A stretch of DNA of 64,000 nt from Xestospongia bergquistia. Its lineage: Eukaryota; Porifera; Demospongiae; Haplosclerida; Petrosiidae. Of this stretch, positions 12,072 through 23,286 are shown one piece after another. The notes below the pieces were generated by a model. The model was not told the origin of the DNA. It searched no databases and worked only from the letters and a program-made list of their open reading frames with translations. The DNA lies in the NCBI GenBank assembly GCA_963965975.1, contig OZ014411.1:14152501-14216500 (forward strand), in the 5' to 3' direction. Numbering within the stretch: the stretch's first letter is position 1; each line of letters opens with the position of its first letter. The translations under genes and the position numbers were made by a program.

Positions 12072-12461
12072 TCAAATCAATAGGGAGTCTAGCTTGACAT
12101 CCAAACATGAGAAAAATGGTGTATATCCAGTTGAAGCATATACACTTGTATTATAGGCCATGGAAACTTTGCAAATTTGATTTTCCCATTTAAATGGATG
12201 ATCTTTTGTGGTTGTTGATAACATACTCAACAAGGTGCAGTTGAACCTTTCCACAAGTCCATCACATTGTGGGTGATAAGCCAAAGTTCTGGTTTTGTTA
12301 ATTTTTAAGATGTCACAAATTTCTTTCATTGGAGTCGTTTCAAACTGTCCACCCTGATCTGAATGTAACTGTTCAGGGGGCAAAAATCTACAGGACATCT
12401 TATCCACTAGCTTCTTAGCAATTGTTGCTGTTTCTTGATTAGGTATCACGTATGCCTCCAT
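12072..12461 (-). pseudogene. Gypsy integrase core domain
   Basis: The core contains the second catalytic aspartate context LHSDQGGQFE and the third catalytic position in YHPQCDGLVERFN, both at normal spacing. The first catalytic aspartate (VDILGP) lies in the next piece upstream (12,478-12,840), separated by a frame break and stop near 12,465. Confidence 0.85.
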
Positions 12462-12477
12462 CTATTTAGTAAAATAG

Positions 12478-12840
12478 TCACCAGCGACCAAGATGTATGA
12501 ATTTTAGTGGTCCTAGAATATCAACAGCAACAATTTCCATTGGATAACCAGTTTTTATTTTCTGCAATGGAGCACATTTTTTCTTAGGAGCAGATTTCTT
12601 AGTAGCAGACACTTTACAGATCTTACACCAATTATGGATGTCTTGTTGCATGCCAGGCCAGTACAACCTTTCCTTAAGTTTGTGTAATGACTTCTCTTCT
12701 CCTAAATGACCTTTGAGTGCTCTTTCATGTATTTCTTCTAGGACCTCTTCCCTAAGAGTATGTGGAACCACTAACTGTAACCAGTTAGAGCTACTATGTG
12801 TATCTTCATATCTCTCTCTGTTCAGATCTTGGTTTCTCAT
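12478..12840 (-). pseudogene. Gypsy integrase H2C2 zinc-binding region
   Basis: The H2C2 finger is seen as EIHERALKGHLGEEK (two His) with WCKICKVS (two Cys) and the LKERLYWPGM signature between them. The segment ends with VAVDILGPL, the first catalytic Asp of the integrase core. Confidence 0.85.
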
Positions 12841-12844
12841 TCTT

Positions 12845-13105
12845 TTAAAGTGACTGTAGAATCAAACTAATTGGACCATCACCAAGCTGCACCTGATGTA
12901 AATTTTGTAATGATTTTTCTGTTAATACCATGATAGCATGCTCTTTCTCTATGTCTACAACTTGTGATGATGAGTCAGTATTGCTTTCAGTTCCACACTG
13001 TGTAGATTGCCATCTAGACAGTGCATCAGTATTTTGGTGTTTTTGTCCAGGCCAATGAGAGATTATAAAATCATACTCCTGTAAACTTTCCATCCACCAA
13101 GCCAA
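12845..13105 (-). pseudogene. Gypsy RNase H C-terminal end
   Basis: This piece starts AWWMESLQEYDFIISHWPGQ and continues to the HQNTDALSR motif that closes RNase H in gypsy elements. The catalytic front half of RNase H is missing because of the internal deletion at about 13,110-13,190. Confidence 0.8.
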
Positions 13106-13140
13106 CTGACCTTCTGGCTGTTTAAAGTTCCGTAGCTATG

Positions 13141-13431
13141 TTAAGGATCCATGGTTGGTATGAAGCCAAAACTTCCTTCCCAGGGATCATGTCTATTAAT
13201 CTCTGGAATGTAGCTGGAGTATTGCAAAAAACCAAAGGGCATCACATTAAACTCAAACAACCCTTCAGTTGTACCAAATCCGGTCTTCTCTCGATGTTCT
13301 GGACTCATTTCCACTTGCCAGTATCCGCCTATCAGGTCTAATGTACTGAACCAACTTGAACTGGCTAAAGAAAGTATCCAGAGTGTCATCCATTCTGGGT
13401 AGAGGATAGGCATCTTGTCTTTTGACAGCAT
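13141..13431 (-). pseudogene. Gypsy reverse transcriptase, palm fragment
   Basis: Shows FSTLDLIGGYWQVEMSPEHR, which carries the first catalytic Asp, then EKTGFGTTEGLFEFNVMPFG. A frameshift follows after MPFGF. The YxDD box is absent, so polymerase activity is impossible. Confidence 0.85.
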
Positions 13432-13893
13432 TTACTGTCCGATAGTTAACACAAAATTATGTAGTCTCATCCTTCTATAGAGTGAGTACTACTGGAGAAG
13501 CCCAGGGACTATCCGATGTCTTAATGACATTTTTGTCCAGCATTTCTCTTAGCAATTACTTTCATTGGCCTTTAGAAAAGGTGGGATCCTGCCTACAGGT
13601 TGATGAGACTCTCCTGTAACAATTCTATGTTTGATTTTGCCTGTCCTCCCCAAATCATTAGATCCTTTACCAAACAGGTCATGGTATTCCAGAAGTAGTG
13701 CAAGAGGTTGATCTTGTTGTTGTAAGTTTAGTCTGTCACCTGACCTATTGACAATTTTCCATTAGTTATCACGTTGGGCATCAGTGAATCTGGAAATTCC
13801 CCTTACCTTTTTGTTAACTGTTGTAACTGAATCAACTGGCAGAAGTTCCATCCTTACTATTGTTGTGACTTTAGAAATATTTACAACTTCTTC

Positions 13894-14145
13894 TCATGGG
13901 TTTAGTAGTTGTATAGGAATTTGTGCACCTTTAGGCTGGACAACAGCTTTGACAACCATAACAGCATTATGTACTTTCTTTTCTCCTTCTAGGATCCAGG
14001 TTTTGTGGATAGAGTATTTTGGAATTATTCCCAAGATCTCCATCTCACTATATGGAGGTATCTTCTGATCACTATTTAGAACGACATCAACAGGTATGTC
14101 TTGTGTTGAATTTGACTGTTTGCTTTTAACTGGGGCAACTTCCAT
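13894..14145 (-). pseudogene. Gypsy protease-RT linker fragment
   Basis: A linker-type segment with IPPYSEMEILGII and QPKGAQIPIQLLNP, matching the part of gypsy polyproteins between retropepsin and RT in style and position. The retropepsin active-site triad was not found; the segment abuts the leader-like block directly. Confidence 0.5.
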
Positions 14146-14830
14146 GTTGTAAGAACATCAGAGAACTGTCAAGAATATCAGGGAACATCAGAGAAGAACA
14201 AGTCAAGAACATCAGAGAAAAACAGTCAAGAACATCAGAGAACAGTTGAGAACACAGTAAGATCTTCCAAGTTGAATTCTGAGGAAAGAAGAAATTTAGA
14301 GAAGAAAGAAGAAAAAAGAAAATTTTACTAAAATTAAAAAAAATAAATATAAATTGAGAATAAAAATGAAAAATGAGAAGATAAGAATGACAAAAATGAA
14401 ATAAAAGATGATCTAGTGATAAGAGGGGTGAGATGATCCAATGATGACTGGAATCGTAGAGAACATAGAGAAAGAAAAAGTTATTTATAACAAATGAAAA
14501 ATGGATGAGAGATGGATAGATGGAGAGATAACTCACCTTATACTTAAAAGTTTGAAAAATGGAGTCCTTTTATATTATCAAGAGATCTTATCATTGACAA
14601 ATTGGGCGGGAAATGTCACACGTGTGACTAACGTTAATTAATTTTTTATTGATTTTTAATTAATAACTAATCAAGGTCTTCAAAGTACCTAAGTCCTTTA
14701 ACTATTCTATAAGTAGTTACGGGAAAGAAATATAGTTGTAAGGTAGTGTCTATATATGATATAATGTACAATATTTCTATCAGAAACTTTAAACTAGACA
14801 GTTTAACAGTCTCAATAATTTTCTATTACA
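14146..14830 (-). repeat. Leader/LTR-like block, - strand copy
   Basis: Read on the - strand, this starts near TGTAATAGAAAA (14,830) and aligns with the blocks at 21,097, 31,067 and 41,162 in the tandem array. Shared features, in order: ACTGTTAAACTGTCTAG; a CCCGCC box; a TATA-like ATAATATAAAAGGACTCC; a splice donor AAGGTGAGTTATCTCTCC; an acceptor ending CCTCAG; and degenerate short repeats of the GTTCTTGACTGTTCTTCTC kind. Its position 5' of the gypsy pol on the same strand suggests it is the LTR and leader of that element family. This is inference, since no matching 3' LTR is present. Confidence 0.65.
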
Positions 14831-14941
14831 ATATGTGTGTATTAATATATATTATGAATTAGTTAGTAAAACTATATATGTATATAGGAAGCAACTATTA
14901 TTAATATAATAAACAGAAATTTAAGAAGATATTGTTGCTCT

Positions 14942-14960
14942 TACTCTCTCTCTCTCTCCC
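14942..14960. repeat. (TC)n microsatellite
   Basis: A short pure CT/TC run, also polypyrimidine tract for the acceptor at 14,977-14,978. Confidence 0.8.
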
Positions 14961-14978
14961 GCATGCACACACATCCAG

Positions 14979-17475
14979 ACATGTTTGACTTCCTTTGATC
15001 TTGATCATGACACTGTGGTGACATCAGAGGACTTACCTCTTCTTCTTGACAATGATAGACTTGTAGCTAGGTTAGTTAGGTCTAATGTACACTGATATAT
15101 ATTGTATCTAACATACAAAACAGTATGTCTGTTAATATGTATATTATCTGGAGTTGTAGGTAGTCCATATTGTTCATGTAAGTCCTATTACAACTTAATG
15201 TAAAGATAGAAATATTTTCATTAATTATGTTTATATCCAGACATTCATGTAACTTAATTATTTATCATGTGATCTATTGTCTCTTGTTTATATTAACAAA
15301 TGTTATATTACAATATGATGTGACCTGTCCTGATCTTGTAGAGTTACAACATAAAGCGTCTCCTTCCACTTTGACAGAAGAGAAAAGAGTTAGCATTATT
15401 AATGCTATTAGGTGAGCACTTTAACTTGTAGATGTTTTAAAATTCTTAACCAGTTTAGTTAAAATTTTATCAGAGAGTCCTAGTCAATGTCCAAAGCCTG
15501 TTAACTTACCTCATCAAACTTCAGTTACTTAGAGCCTGGATAATCAAATTGTTAATAAGCTACATGGTATCATTGTTAGAAGTGGGCAGGGGACACACAC
15601 AGAGAGAACATACATCATCTAGTTTATCTCTAACAACTGGAGAGGTAGTTCTGACAGAAATCACAATGAGGAAAAAGAAGAGGCAGAAATAAAGAAATCT
15701 GTCACTGATAATGATCTTAAATATTTTGTTGATCACTTTGCCAATTATATTATCATACCTAATCAGTCATATGACCAATGGTCATGTAACAGGGAACAGT
15801 GTCAAAACCAATAATTTAGCACTGTTTGATAACTATGTTCAGAGTCATCGACACAATAGAGGTATTCCGAGCACACCCTCTGACGGGATATCATCCTCAG
15901 GTATCTTTTGAGTATGCTCCTTTAATGTTGCCTAATAATTAAATAGTCAGCTGCTTGACATAATAGTTTACTATTTTGTTGTTTTCTCTATTAGCTGAAT
16001 CACATGAATTTTCTAATACTGATCAGTGTTGAAATTGTCTCCAAACCACACCCACTTAATCAGCAAGAAGATGAAACACTTGTAATTTCTAAAGAGTGTG
16101 TCATTCCTTCTCTTGACTCCACCCTCTTGACTCAAGTCAGTACACATGTTGTTCAATATTAATATAAATTATAATGTAGGATGAGGAAACTGATACCAAA
16201 TCCACTTCACATAATGTGGTCCCAAAAGTTGGTGAACAAAGACAATCAAAGCCTAAAACAGTGGTATGTTTATATTATCATTTTGATCTGCATCTCAAAT
16301 ACGTTCTCTCTCTCCTTCCCCTCTTAGACTGATAGAATAATAAAATTCAGCTATTCCAAGTTTGTATTACAGTTATGAAGATAGTCTAGATTGAGGGTAC
16401 ATGTTAACACATAATAATATATAATAACCTTTATTATAAATATCTAAGGTTAAGTATATGTTAGGTAGCAGTCCTGACGTCAAAAATAACATTGAAGAGA
16501 ACACTCATATTACTAATCTATGTGATCTCTGAGAGAATATGGGGACATGGCTTGAAGAAAAGAGAGAGTAAATCACCATTATGGGCCAATTGAGGTATAA
16601 CCCCTGTTATAATATTGATTAATTAGTTTCTGATATAAATATAGAAATAAAATTACAGCACAAAATCAAGAAGCTTACCAGACTATTTATTGTTCTCTAC
16701 TTTGTATAATTTATCTCTTATTTTCCATGTCTTTCTTTCAAAGGACTGGATGAAACAACACATACTTCACCAAAATCTCATTGAAGATCTATTAATTGTA
16801 TTTACATGTGATAATCATGTTTTCAGGTATGTAGACAAGACTGATTCTCATAAATTGAAGTCTTTGTTAATTCATTCCAGATGTCCTGCAGTCTTTGAAA
16901 TCCATTTAAGAATTTTAATTGCTAACTCATCAGTCTTCAGCTGTATATGACTATTAGAACTAGTCCACATTCTTAATTGTATAATCATAGCAGTGTTGAA
17001 CTATCTTCAGGTATTCCATTCCTAGTCTCACTCCCAATATGCCTAATTTCATTCCTATATTGTATGTTTTAATCCCATACCATACAGTCTCACTCCCATA
17101 CTGCATATTCTCAATACAATACTGTCTATACTCAATCCCATCTTATTCCTATAATAACATCCATACCATATCATGTTAGCCTCACTCCCATACCATACAG
17201 CCTTAATCCCATATTGTTCATTTCAATCCCATACATATCCTTATTCCAATACAATCCAGTCTTACTCATTCCTATATTATCCATTATTTTTCAGTATATT
17301 TCCAGTCTCAGTTCCAATAACTCATTCCTATCTTATTCTAGGTCAACAATTAAATGGACAAGAGAAGGAGGAAGTCAGGATTACACTAACAGCTGTTGAA
17401 GAGAGTAACATGATACATCTATTATTAGAAATATATCTACCTAAGAATAAGATTTTAAAGTTTAGAGATCACTAA
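14979..17475 (+). pseudogene. Exon-like segments of an unrecognised gene
   Basis: Several short open segments bounded by splice-like signals are visible: 14,979-15,070 (FDLDHDTVVTSEDLPLLLDN), about 15,320-15,414 (CPDLVELQHKASPSTLTEEK, donor GGTGAG), 15,670-15,810 (KYFVDHFANYIIIPNQSYD, then a frameshift), 15,995-16,160 (PLNQQEDETLVISKECVIPS), 16,170-16,263 (VVPKVGEQRQSKPKTV, donor GTATGT), 16,690-16,947, and a terminal exon 17,342-17,475 (NGQEKEEVRITLTAVEESNM, stop TAA). Phases between the first two do not match and at least one frameshift is present, so this is a remnant or an incompletely visible gene. No family is recognised. Confidence 0.35.
17020..17345. repeat. Degenerate minisatellite (CACTCCCATAC type)
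   Basis: Many imperfect copies of a roughly 20-30 bp unit built on CTCACTCCCATAC, CATACAGTCTCA and TTCATTCC. It sits inside the gene remnant, just before its last exon. Confidence 0.65.
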
Positions 17476-18007
17476 ATTGAGATATTAATTTGCTAGTTTC
17501 TCTGTCACATAGGATATAACTGTTAATTAGAATATATTGATACTAGTGGACATATATGTGTCATTTTTACTTAATTACTAGTTCCCCTGTCCTTGTCCAT
17601 AACATGTGTGTCATGTACTGTAGTTTATTCCACATTTCAATATTTACTAGAGGACATGACTGATGATATTAAATATGAATTCTTTACTACTACAGTGTAA
17701 TTCCATATAATAATAAATATTATTATAATTATATAGGTCCATATAAAACTAGGTACTTTACTAACATAAAGATGATACCAATGAGTAAGTAATCTATTGT
17801 ATTCTCTAATTAATAGTATTATGTATTTTAAATACAATAGAAGTTACAGATTGTAACTATACATTTGTCAGAGGTGGAATATTAAAAGTTTAAAACCTAC
17901 CAAATAAGTAAATTGAACACATCTCTTGTGAAGCTTGTCTGTTGATTTTTTTAATTTTGACAATAGAAAATTTTGACAGAAAACATACATCAAGTTATGG
18001 AAATTGA

Positions 18008-18745
18008 GAAGATGCTCTTGATTTACAAGTACCTGAGACCCAAGCTATTGTATTGTTTGAAGATAATGTTATTATCCAACAACTGAAGAAGTGTATGGAC
18101 CTGATGTTGAGGTAAGGATTAATTAGACTATTACCTTATTTGGGCATATTTTAGATGATAATACAAGAAGCCACTTACTGGTTAGTTAATGTTTGTTACT
18201 ATAGTAACCTGACCACACCTCCTTTAGAACCAGTCATTGCTCCTGTTAAAAAGTGAATTTATTTTCACCAAGAGGAGGAGTTAACATACAAAATAAATTG
18301 AGTTAAACAGGTTTGCAAATAATCTTTAACTTGTCTGACAGGGTTTAGTTGATATAATTGATAGTTTAGAGTTAATACAAAATGTATCTATTATAGGACA
18401 TCATCATCATTACAAGGTAAGTGTTACATGTCAATATGTACATGTTTATATGTTTTGTTTGTTGACAAGTTTTTATTTAGACTCATCTTAATATGTTTGT
18501 AGGAGGAAATAAAAATATGAGTTGTATAATTATATTAATAATTAAAGGAGTTCATCTCATTGTGATTAGTTGAGATATATGGATACACTGTTCACAGTAC
18601 AAGAGGTTAGTATTTCAGATACCACCCCCTCAATAATTAACATGTAAATTCTAGCATGGAGTTAGTATAAAGTGTGTGCCCCTCTCATTAGTTCCACTTG
18701 ATTCTAAAGACAAGTCATGTCTCATCAATGTATATGACAGTCCAG
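18008..18745 (+). pseudogene. Snu114/EFTUD2-like spliceosomal GTPase fossil, copy 1
   Basis: Exon pieces follow the order of the N-terminal and G-domain part of the U5 snRNP GTPase Snu114/EFTUD2, which drives spliceosome activation. At 18,008-18,111: an acidic lead-in, then (after a frameshift) YYPTTEEVYGPDVE. At 18,205-18,252: TPPLEPVIAPVKK. At 18,342-18,416: DIIDSLELIQNVSIIGHHHH, which is the P-loop segment but with the GK of GKT replaced (HYK). At about 18,560-18,605: LRYMDTLFTVQE, preceded by a stop. At 18,655-18,745: GVSIKCVPLSLVPLDSKDKS and INVYDSPG (G3). Exon 5 ends in phase for the GHVNFSDEV exon, which units 2 and 3 keep but this copy has lost. G4, G5 and domains II-V are absent. It is a dead 5' fragment. 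Confidence 0.75.
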
Positions 18746-19974
18746 GTCAGTAGGTGTGGTTATTTATATAATCATGTCATGGTCAATATAATGCTCTCTA
18801 ACTATGTGATGATCTACAATTAATGCTAATATTAATATCAACAGATTAATTATCACTGTATTAATTTGTATTTGCATGTCATAGTCACCTGATGAACATG
18901 TTGTTAGTGTAATAGTCACATGACTTGTCATGACATGTTAATCTATCTATACCCAACCATTTGAATATCATAAAACTTGTAATAATGATTTGGGCTACTG
19001 TTAACAATAAGAAGTTCAACCTTCTGTACTCCATTACCCATTATATGAGCAGTTATATCTAATAAAGAGGAAAAAACCTTATTCAATATGTATAAATGCA
19101 CTTTTCAAACAGAATGATATAAGAGATGTAAACAATGTGATAAAGTAATGAGTTATTGCCTGTTAACAGTATTATGAATAATTAATTAGTAATGTCTGGT
19201 GGGTGGAGCTAATTATTGATGTGGTTTGTTCTAATAAATATAGGAAAAAACTTTATTCAATATGTTCAAGTTTATCTAATTTATTCACTGACCTATATAA
19301 GAGATCTTGTTCATTCAAAATAAAATGGTAAAGTAACCATGAATGGTGGGAAATTATTGCTATTTACATGTAGTTCTATCTTAGTCTCTCAAGGGGATGA
19401 CCTCACTAGACTAGTTCTGCAAAGCAGAATACATCTGTAGACTCTACTGGTAATGCTGGTTTTCATAAGCTAATATACAGGTATAGTTATATTGGTGTCT
19501 GTTGGTATTTTAATATTCTTATCAACTATACATGTACATAGATGTCTCAGTACATGTAGTTAATATATATGTCTTGTACTTCTCTCATTATGTGAGTGGG
19601 TAGTTATAGTTTATCAAGATCTGATCACATGATGTGGCTGTGTCCATTTCTGTAGGGATCATCTGAAGTTGATGTTACTGCTTTGTAAGCAGAGAACAAA
19701 TGTTTTCAAACTAATTTAGAATGAGTCTCTGCACAATGGGAGGGGCATGTCAAATGATTAGAAGGAATATTAAAAGAATATGAAAGTGAAAAAGAACTGT
19801 TAGAAGTCGTACGTTTGGTAGGTGTGGTTAAGATCTTAATCCATTTCATCATTTGTTATGTTCTACTATGAATCCATTTAACATATCATACACCATTAAT
19901 ATACTATACATCCATTAATATACTATACATCCATTCAACATTACATTTGTCCATTTAGCTGTCATATTACTCAG

Positions 19975-20148
19975 TCTATGACAAGACTAACAAAACTAAA
20001 AGAGACAAGAGAGAGACAGAGAGTTCTAGAGGCTAAAGATTCAGTCCTGGGCACCAAGGAATAAGAACTTGTAGAATGTAAAGATCATATCACAGCACAA
20101 GAGAACCAGTTAGCGAAGTATGCTACCATGAAGAATGACCAACATAAT
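19975..20148 (+). pseudogene. Coiled-coil exon, copy 1
   Basis: Between TCAG and GTAAGT one frame encodes a highly charged helix (MTRLTKLKETRERQRVLEAK ... NQLAKYATMKNDQHN) with one in-frame TAA at 20,062-20,064. Heptad-like spacing suggests a coiled coil. Copies 2 (30,138-30,313) and 3 (ending 40,205) keep the same TAA and donor but have a frame-changing replacement in the middle. A second coiled-coil exon at 25,166-25,233 (TLKQLHCEIERLKLENK) may belong to the same lost gene. No family named. Confidence 0.45.
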
Positions 20149-20384
20149 GTAAGTGTGTTGCTAGTAATGATTCATTCCCATGTTTCATTCTGGTTCTATA
20201 AATTTCATTATTTATTCTCATGGTTCAGAACTATCATTCTAATCTTTTCAGGTTATTTTTCAATCTCACATACATCACAAAACATCACTATACTAAAATA
20301 TTAAAATTATATCAAATACTGTAGAGTTCTCTAAGAAATAATAAAGAATTTCAAGTAAAACTGTCTACATTTGAAACAAACCTC

Positions 20385-20745
20385 AATAGGTATATATACA
20401 TATACATATAATATGATAATAAAGGTATGGAAGCTACCCTCAATAAGTAGATGTAATATGTTAGTAATGGTATGGGACTATCCTCAATAGATATACATAT
20501 ATATGTAATCTGATAATGATAGTAGGTGTACATGTATATGTAATACAGTATGGAAACTAGCATCAGTTGGTGCACATATATATTTAATATGGTAATAACA
20601 GTATGGAAGCTGCCCTCAATAGCTATCGAGGGTAGCTTGCATACCATATTACATATACATGTACCTATTGAGGGTAGCATGCATATCAATATTACCATAT
20701 ATACAACATGTACATGTACCTAGGTACACGTACATGTACATGTAA
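20385..20745. repeat. Minisatellite, about 60-bp unit, copy 1
   Basis: Imperfect repeats alternate CCTCAATAGGTACATGTAC-like segments with TAATATGGTAATA-like and GGTATGGAAGCTACC-like segments. One internal pair is inverted (CCTCAATAGCTATCGAGGG at 20,613-20,631), so later units read in the opposite sense. Confidence 0.8.
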
Positions 20746-21096
20746 TTTGCTTATAAAGAAATAATGACAAATTGTAAGTTTAATACAAAGATGTGCACGT
20801 TGAAAAGTAGCTAATTATGTTCCAGTTTTAAATTCCATTTCCCTCTCTTTCATTCTGATAACCTCACTTGTATAGAATGGTTCACAATATATGGCAGAAT
20901 GAAGGCAGCAGCTTCTGCTAAGGGTGGAAAAATCAGAATTCAAACGACTTCCATTTACTTGTTATAGGTAAGTACATATAATACAACTGGTGTGATAATA
21001 TTGTGTCTAGTTTATCTCTTCAGCCATTTGAACATCAATAGCTGTCTCCTTCATATCTATACTACTTTCACTAATTCATAATATATACAAACATTT

Positions 21097-21960
21097 TGTT
21101 ATAGAAAAAGCGGAAACTGCTAAACTGTTTAGTTTGGAAGTTCCTGATAGAATATATTATACCTTTTATTGTATATACACATTGCTTTAAAACTATAGTT
21201 CTTTCTACTAACAACTTGTAGAATGTTAAAAATACTTGTATATTTTGAAGATTTCAATTAGTTGTTAATCAAATCAATTAAAAATCAAATAATGTTGATC
21301 ACGCGTGTACTTGTTTCCCGCCAAATTTGTCACAAGCTTGTGTTGACTGGTTGTCAATTTCAAGCATGACGAGATTTCTTGATATTATATAAGTACTCCA
21401 TTTTGCTTACTTTAATTATAAGGTGAGTTATCTCTCCATCCATCTATCTCACATCTATTCAGCAGTTGTTACAAATAACTCTCTCTTTCTTCCTCTATGT
21501 TCTCTACGATTTGCCTCATCGTTGGATCATCTCGTACTTCGTTGGATCAACTCGTCTCATCGTTGGATAACCTCTCGTCGCTGGATCATCTTTTTCATTT
21601 TAGTTATGTCATTTTTATCTTTTCTTTTTTGTTCTCAAACGTTTTGGTTTTATTTTATAATTTTTGTCAATTGATTTTTTCAATTTTTAAATAAATTTTT
21701 TCCTTTCACTTCGTTTCTACAGGACTCAACTGTTCTTCTCTGACGTCTTCTGATGATCTTGACTGTTCTTCTCTGATGTCTTTTGATGTTCTTGACTGTT
21801 CTTCTCTGATGTCTTCTGATGTTCTTGACTGTTCTTCTCTGACGTCTTCTGATGTTCTTGACGGTTTTTCTCTGATGTCTTCTGATGTTCTTGACTGTTC
21901 TTCTCTGATGTCTTCTGATGTTCTTGACAGTTCTTCTCTGACGTTCTCTGGATGTAAAAG
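21097..21960 (+). repeat. Leader/LTR-like block, array copy 1
   Basis: Homologous to 14,146-14,830 read on the other strand. In order: TGTTATAGAAAA start, ACTGCTAAACTGTTTAG, TTTCCCGCC, a TATA-like box (TTATATAAG, 21,384-21,392), a donor at 21,422 (ATAAG then GTGAGT), a pyrimidine-rich 300-nt intron ending TTTCTACAG at 21,722, then the 33-bp minisatellite. A second copy of the donor block (GAAG then GTGAGC, followed by the same GTTGTTACAA and CTCTCTCTTTC stretch) lies at 22,336-22,432. A 20-nt mini-exon (22,319-22,338) precedes it. Probably the promoter and spliced 5' leader of the gypsy-like family; no coding sequence follows. Confidence 0.6.
21727..21948. repeat. 33-bp minisatellite, copy 1 (about 7 units)
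   Basis: Repeats of CTGTTCTTCTCTGATGTCTT plus CTGATGTTCTTGA. The 33-bp period keeps 11-residue repeats open on both strands (EEQSRTSEDIR on -, VLDCSSLMSSD on +). The frames have no other gene context, so coding is doubtful. Confidence 0.85.
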
Positions 21961-22102
21961 ATGAGTCACTCTCCTGCTAGGTCTCTTCTGTCTTCCTTCA
22001 AGCCTTCTTTCCTTTTCTTTTTTATTTTTATTTTTTAAAATTTTATTTTGGGCTATTCAGTCCATACATCATACACACACTCATACAAATCCTATTAATT
22101 AT

Positions 22103-22173
22103 CTCCTCCCTGCCGCTCGGCAGCCAAAAAAAATTTTTTTTAATATCTCAGGCCGCCGAGTGGCGGGGAGGAG
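22103..22173. other. GC-rich stem-loop, copy 1
   Basis: A 23-nt left arm (22,103-22,125, CTCCTCCCTGCCGCTCGGC...) pairs with 22,151-22,173. There are 20 Watson-Crick pairs, two G-U pairs and one A-C mismatch. The loop is an A-run followed by a T-run. Very GC-rich inside AT-rich flanks. Confidence 0.8.
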
Positions 22174-23167
22174 CTCTGATCTTCTAGGGTGCGTGTGTGT
22201 GTGTGCTGTGTGTGTATGTGTTGTTGGCCCCTTTTCACTTCCTCTGTCTCTCTTCACTTTCTATCCATTCATTGTCTTCACCAGTTCAGTTAATAACTAC
22301 TTTTTTCTTTCCTTGCAGGAGCGGCACTGTTGAAGAAGGTGAGCTATTTTTCCATCCATTCATCTTATTCACTCTTTAGCAATCCAGTTGTTACAACTAA
22401 CTCTCTCTTTCTTTCTCTATGTTCTCTACTTGTGGAGTGACTGGACTCTTGGGGACTTTCAACTACTAAACTGTCTTATTTTTTTGTTTTTTTACTTTTT
22501 TATTGTATTTTTTCATGTTTATAGTTTGTTAGTATGTTGTTTTTAATTTATTATATTGAGCTTCTCCAAAAAAATATTAATTTTTTTACAAAAAATTGTC
22601 AAAAGTCAATTAACTTAATTTCAGCTATACTTTAACTTGATTCTCTAGTCACCAACTGAGTCAGTTAAAAATTCAATTTTGATCTTTACTAAACAACTAC
22701 AATCATACTGAATGAATTCCTATCAATTTTTTTACAACCATTGTATATTACTAATTCTTTAGATCATATTATTATGACTATTTTTTAACCAAAAGCTAAA
22801 TTATTTAATTAATTTTTTTAAATAATTAAATTAAAAACCTGTTAAAAGTGTTTTCCTGTTCTTGCAAACTTTTTGCTGAACACGTGTGCAGCTGTTATGT
22901 TTTCCCGCCATAATGTCATATTTTCCCGCCATAATGATAGGTCACGCGTTTGCTGTTCCTCGCTAGTCGTGTGCTGATAATCTAGTAATAGATTATCTGC
23001 AGACCTTCTTTGATTGAACTCTTCACCAATTAAAATTTTAATTTCTGTTTCAACGTTAATTTTTAATTAAGTTTTTTCAGGTAATTATTTTTTTATTCTT
23101 GCTTTTAATCATTAAAATAAATGTTTATTCGCCATTTAACTTGTTTGTTGTATTTTACAATGTTCAG

Positions 23168-23286
23168 TACTCTCACAAGATATCAACAAACTGGATGAGA
23201 TCAATAGAGATCAGAGAGACTGCATAATCACTGTCAACTTCCAACTCAAAGATCTTCCTCTCTGTATATTAAGTGTTACTACTTGA
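23168..23286 (+). CDS. Conserved terminal exon, copy 1
   Basis: After TGTTCAG one frame encodes 39 residues (LSQDINKLDEINRDQRDC ... NFQLKDLPLCILSVTT) to TGA at 23,284-23,286. An AATAAA at 23,374-23,379 gives a plausible poly(A) site. The frame is intact in all three units, with only one residue changed in unit 3. It is the 3' end of a gene whose upstream exons I could not define; the leader block at 21.1-22.4 kb on the same strand may be its promoter. Family unknown. Confidence 0.4.

Larger units (their letters stand above)
11560..14145 (-). pseudogene. Decayed Ty3/gypsy retrotransposon pol
   Basis: Domains lie in gypsy order on the - strand, from 14,145 down: protease-RT linker, reverse transcriptase, RNase H tail, integrase zinc finger, integrase core, integrase C-terminal part (about 12,060-11,560; EYYDRCIHGKPFKEGD and VVHFDGLKLCTPGTRF). 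The frame breaks many times. Two large losses are visible. There is no gag between the leader block and the linker. The sequence also jumps from the RT motif FQRLIDMI (about 13,190) straight to the end of RNase H (13,105), removing the YxDD catalytic loop and most of RNase H. No 3' LTR copy of the 14.8-kb block is recognisable. It is an inactive, internally deleted fossil. Confidence 0.85.

Noticed and set aside
18545-18745. AIG1/GIMAP-type immune GTPase suggested by GVHLIVI and YDSPG
   Set aside because: The motif order would be reversed. All neighbouring exons fit Snu114/EFTUD2 instead, and GVHLIVI is in the wrong frame.
21706-21969. Protein of EEQSRTSEDIR repeats on the - strand
   Set aside because: It comes from the 33-bp minisatellite, is open equally on the other strand, varies in length between units and has no gene context.
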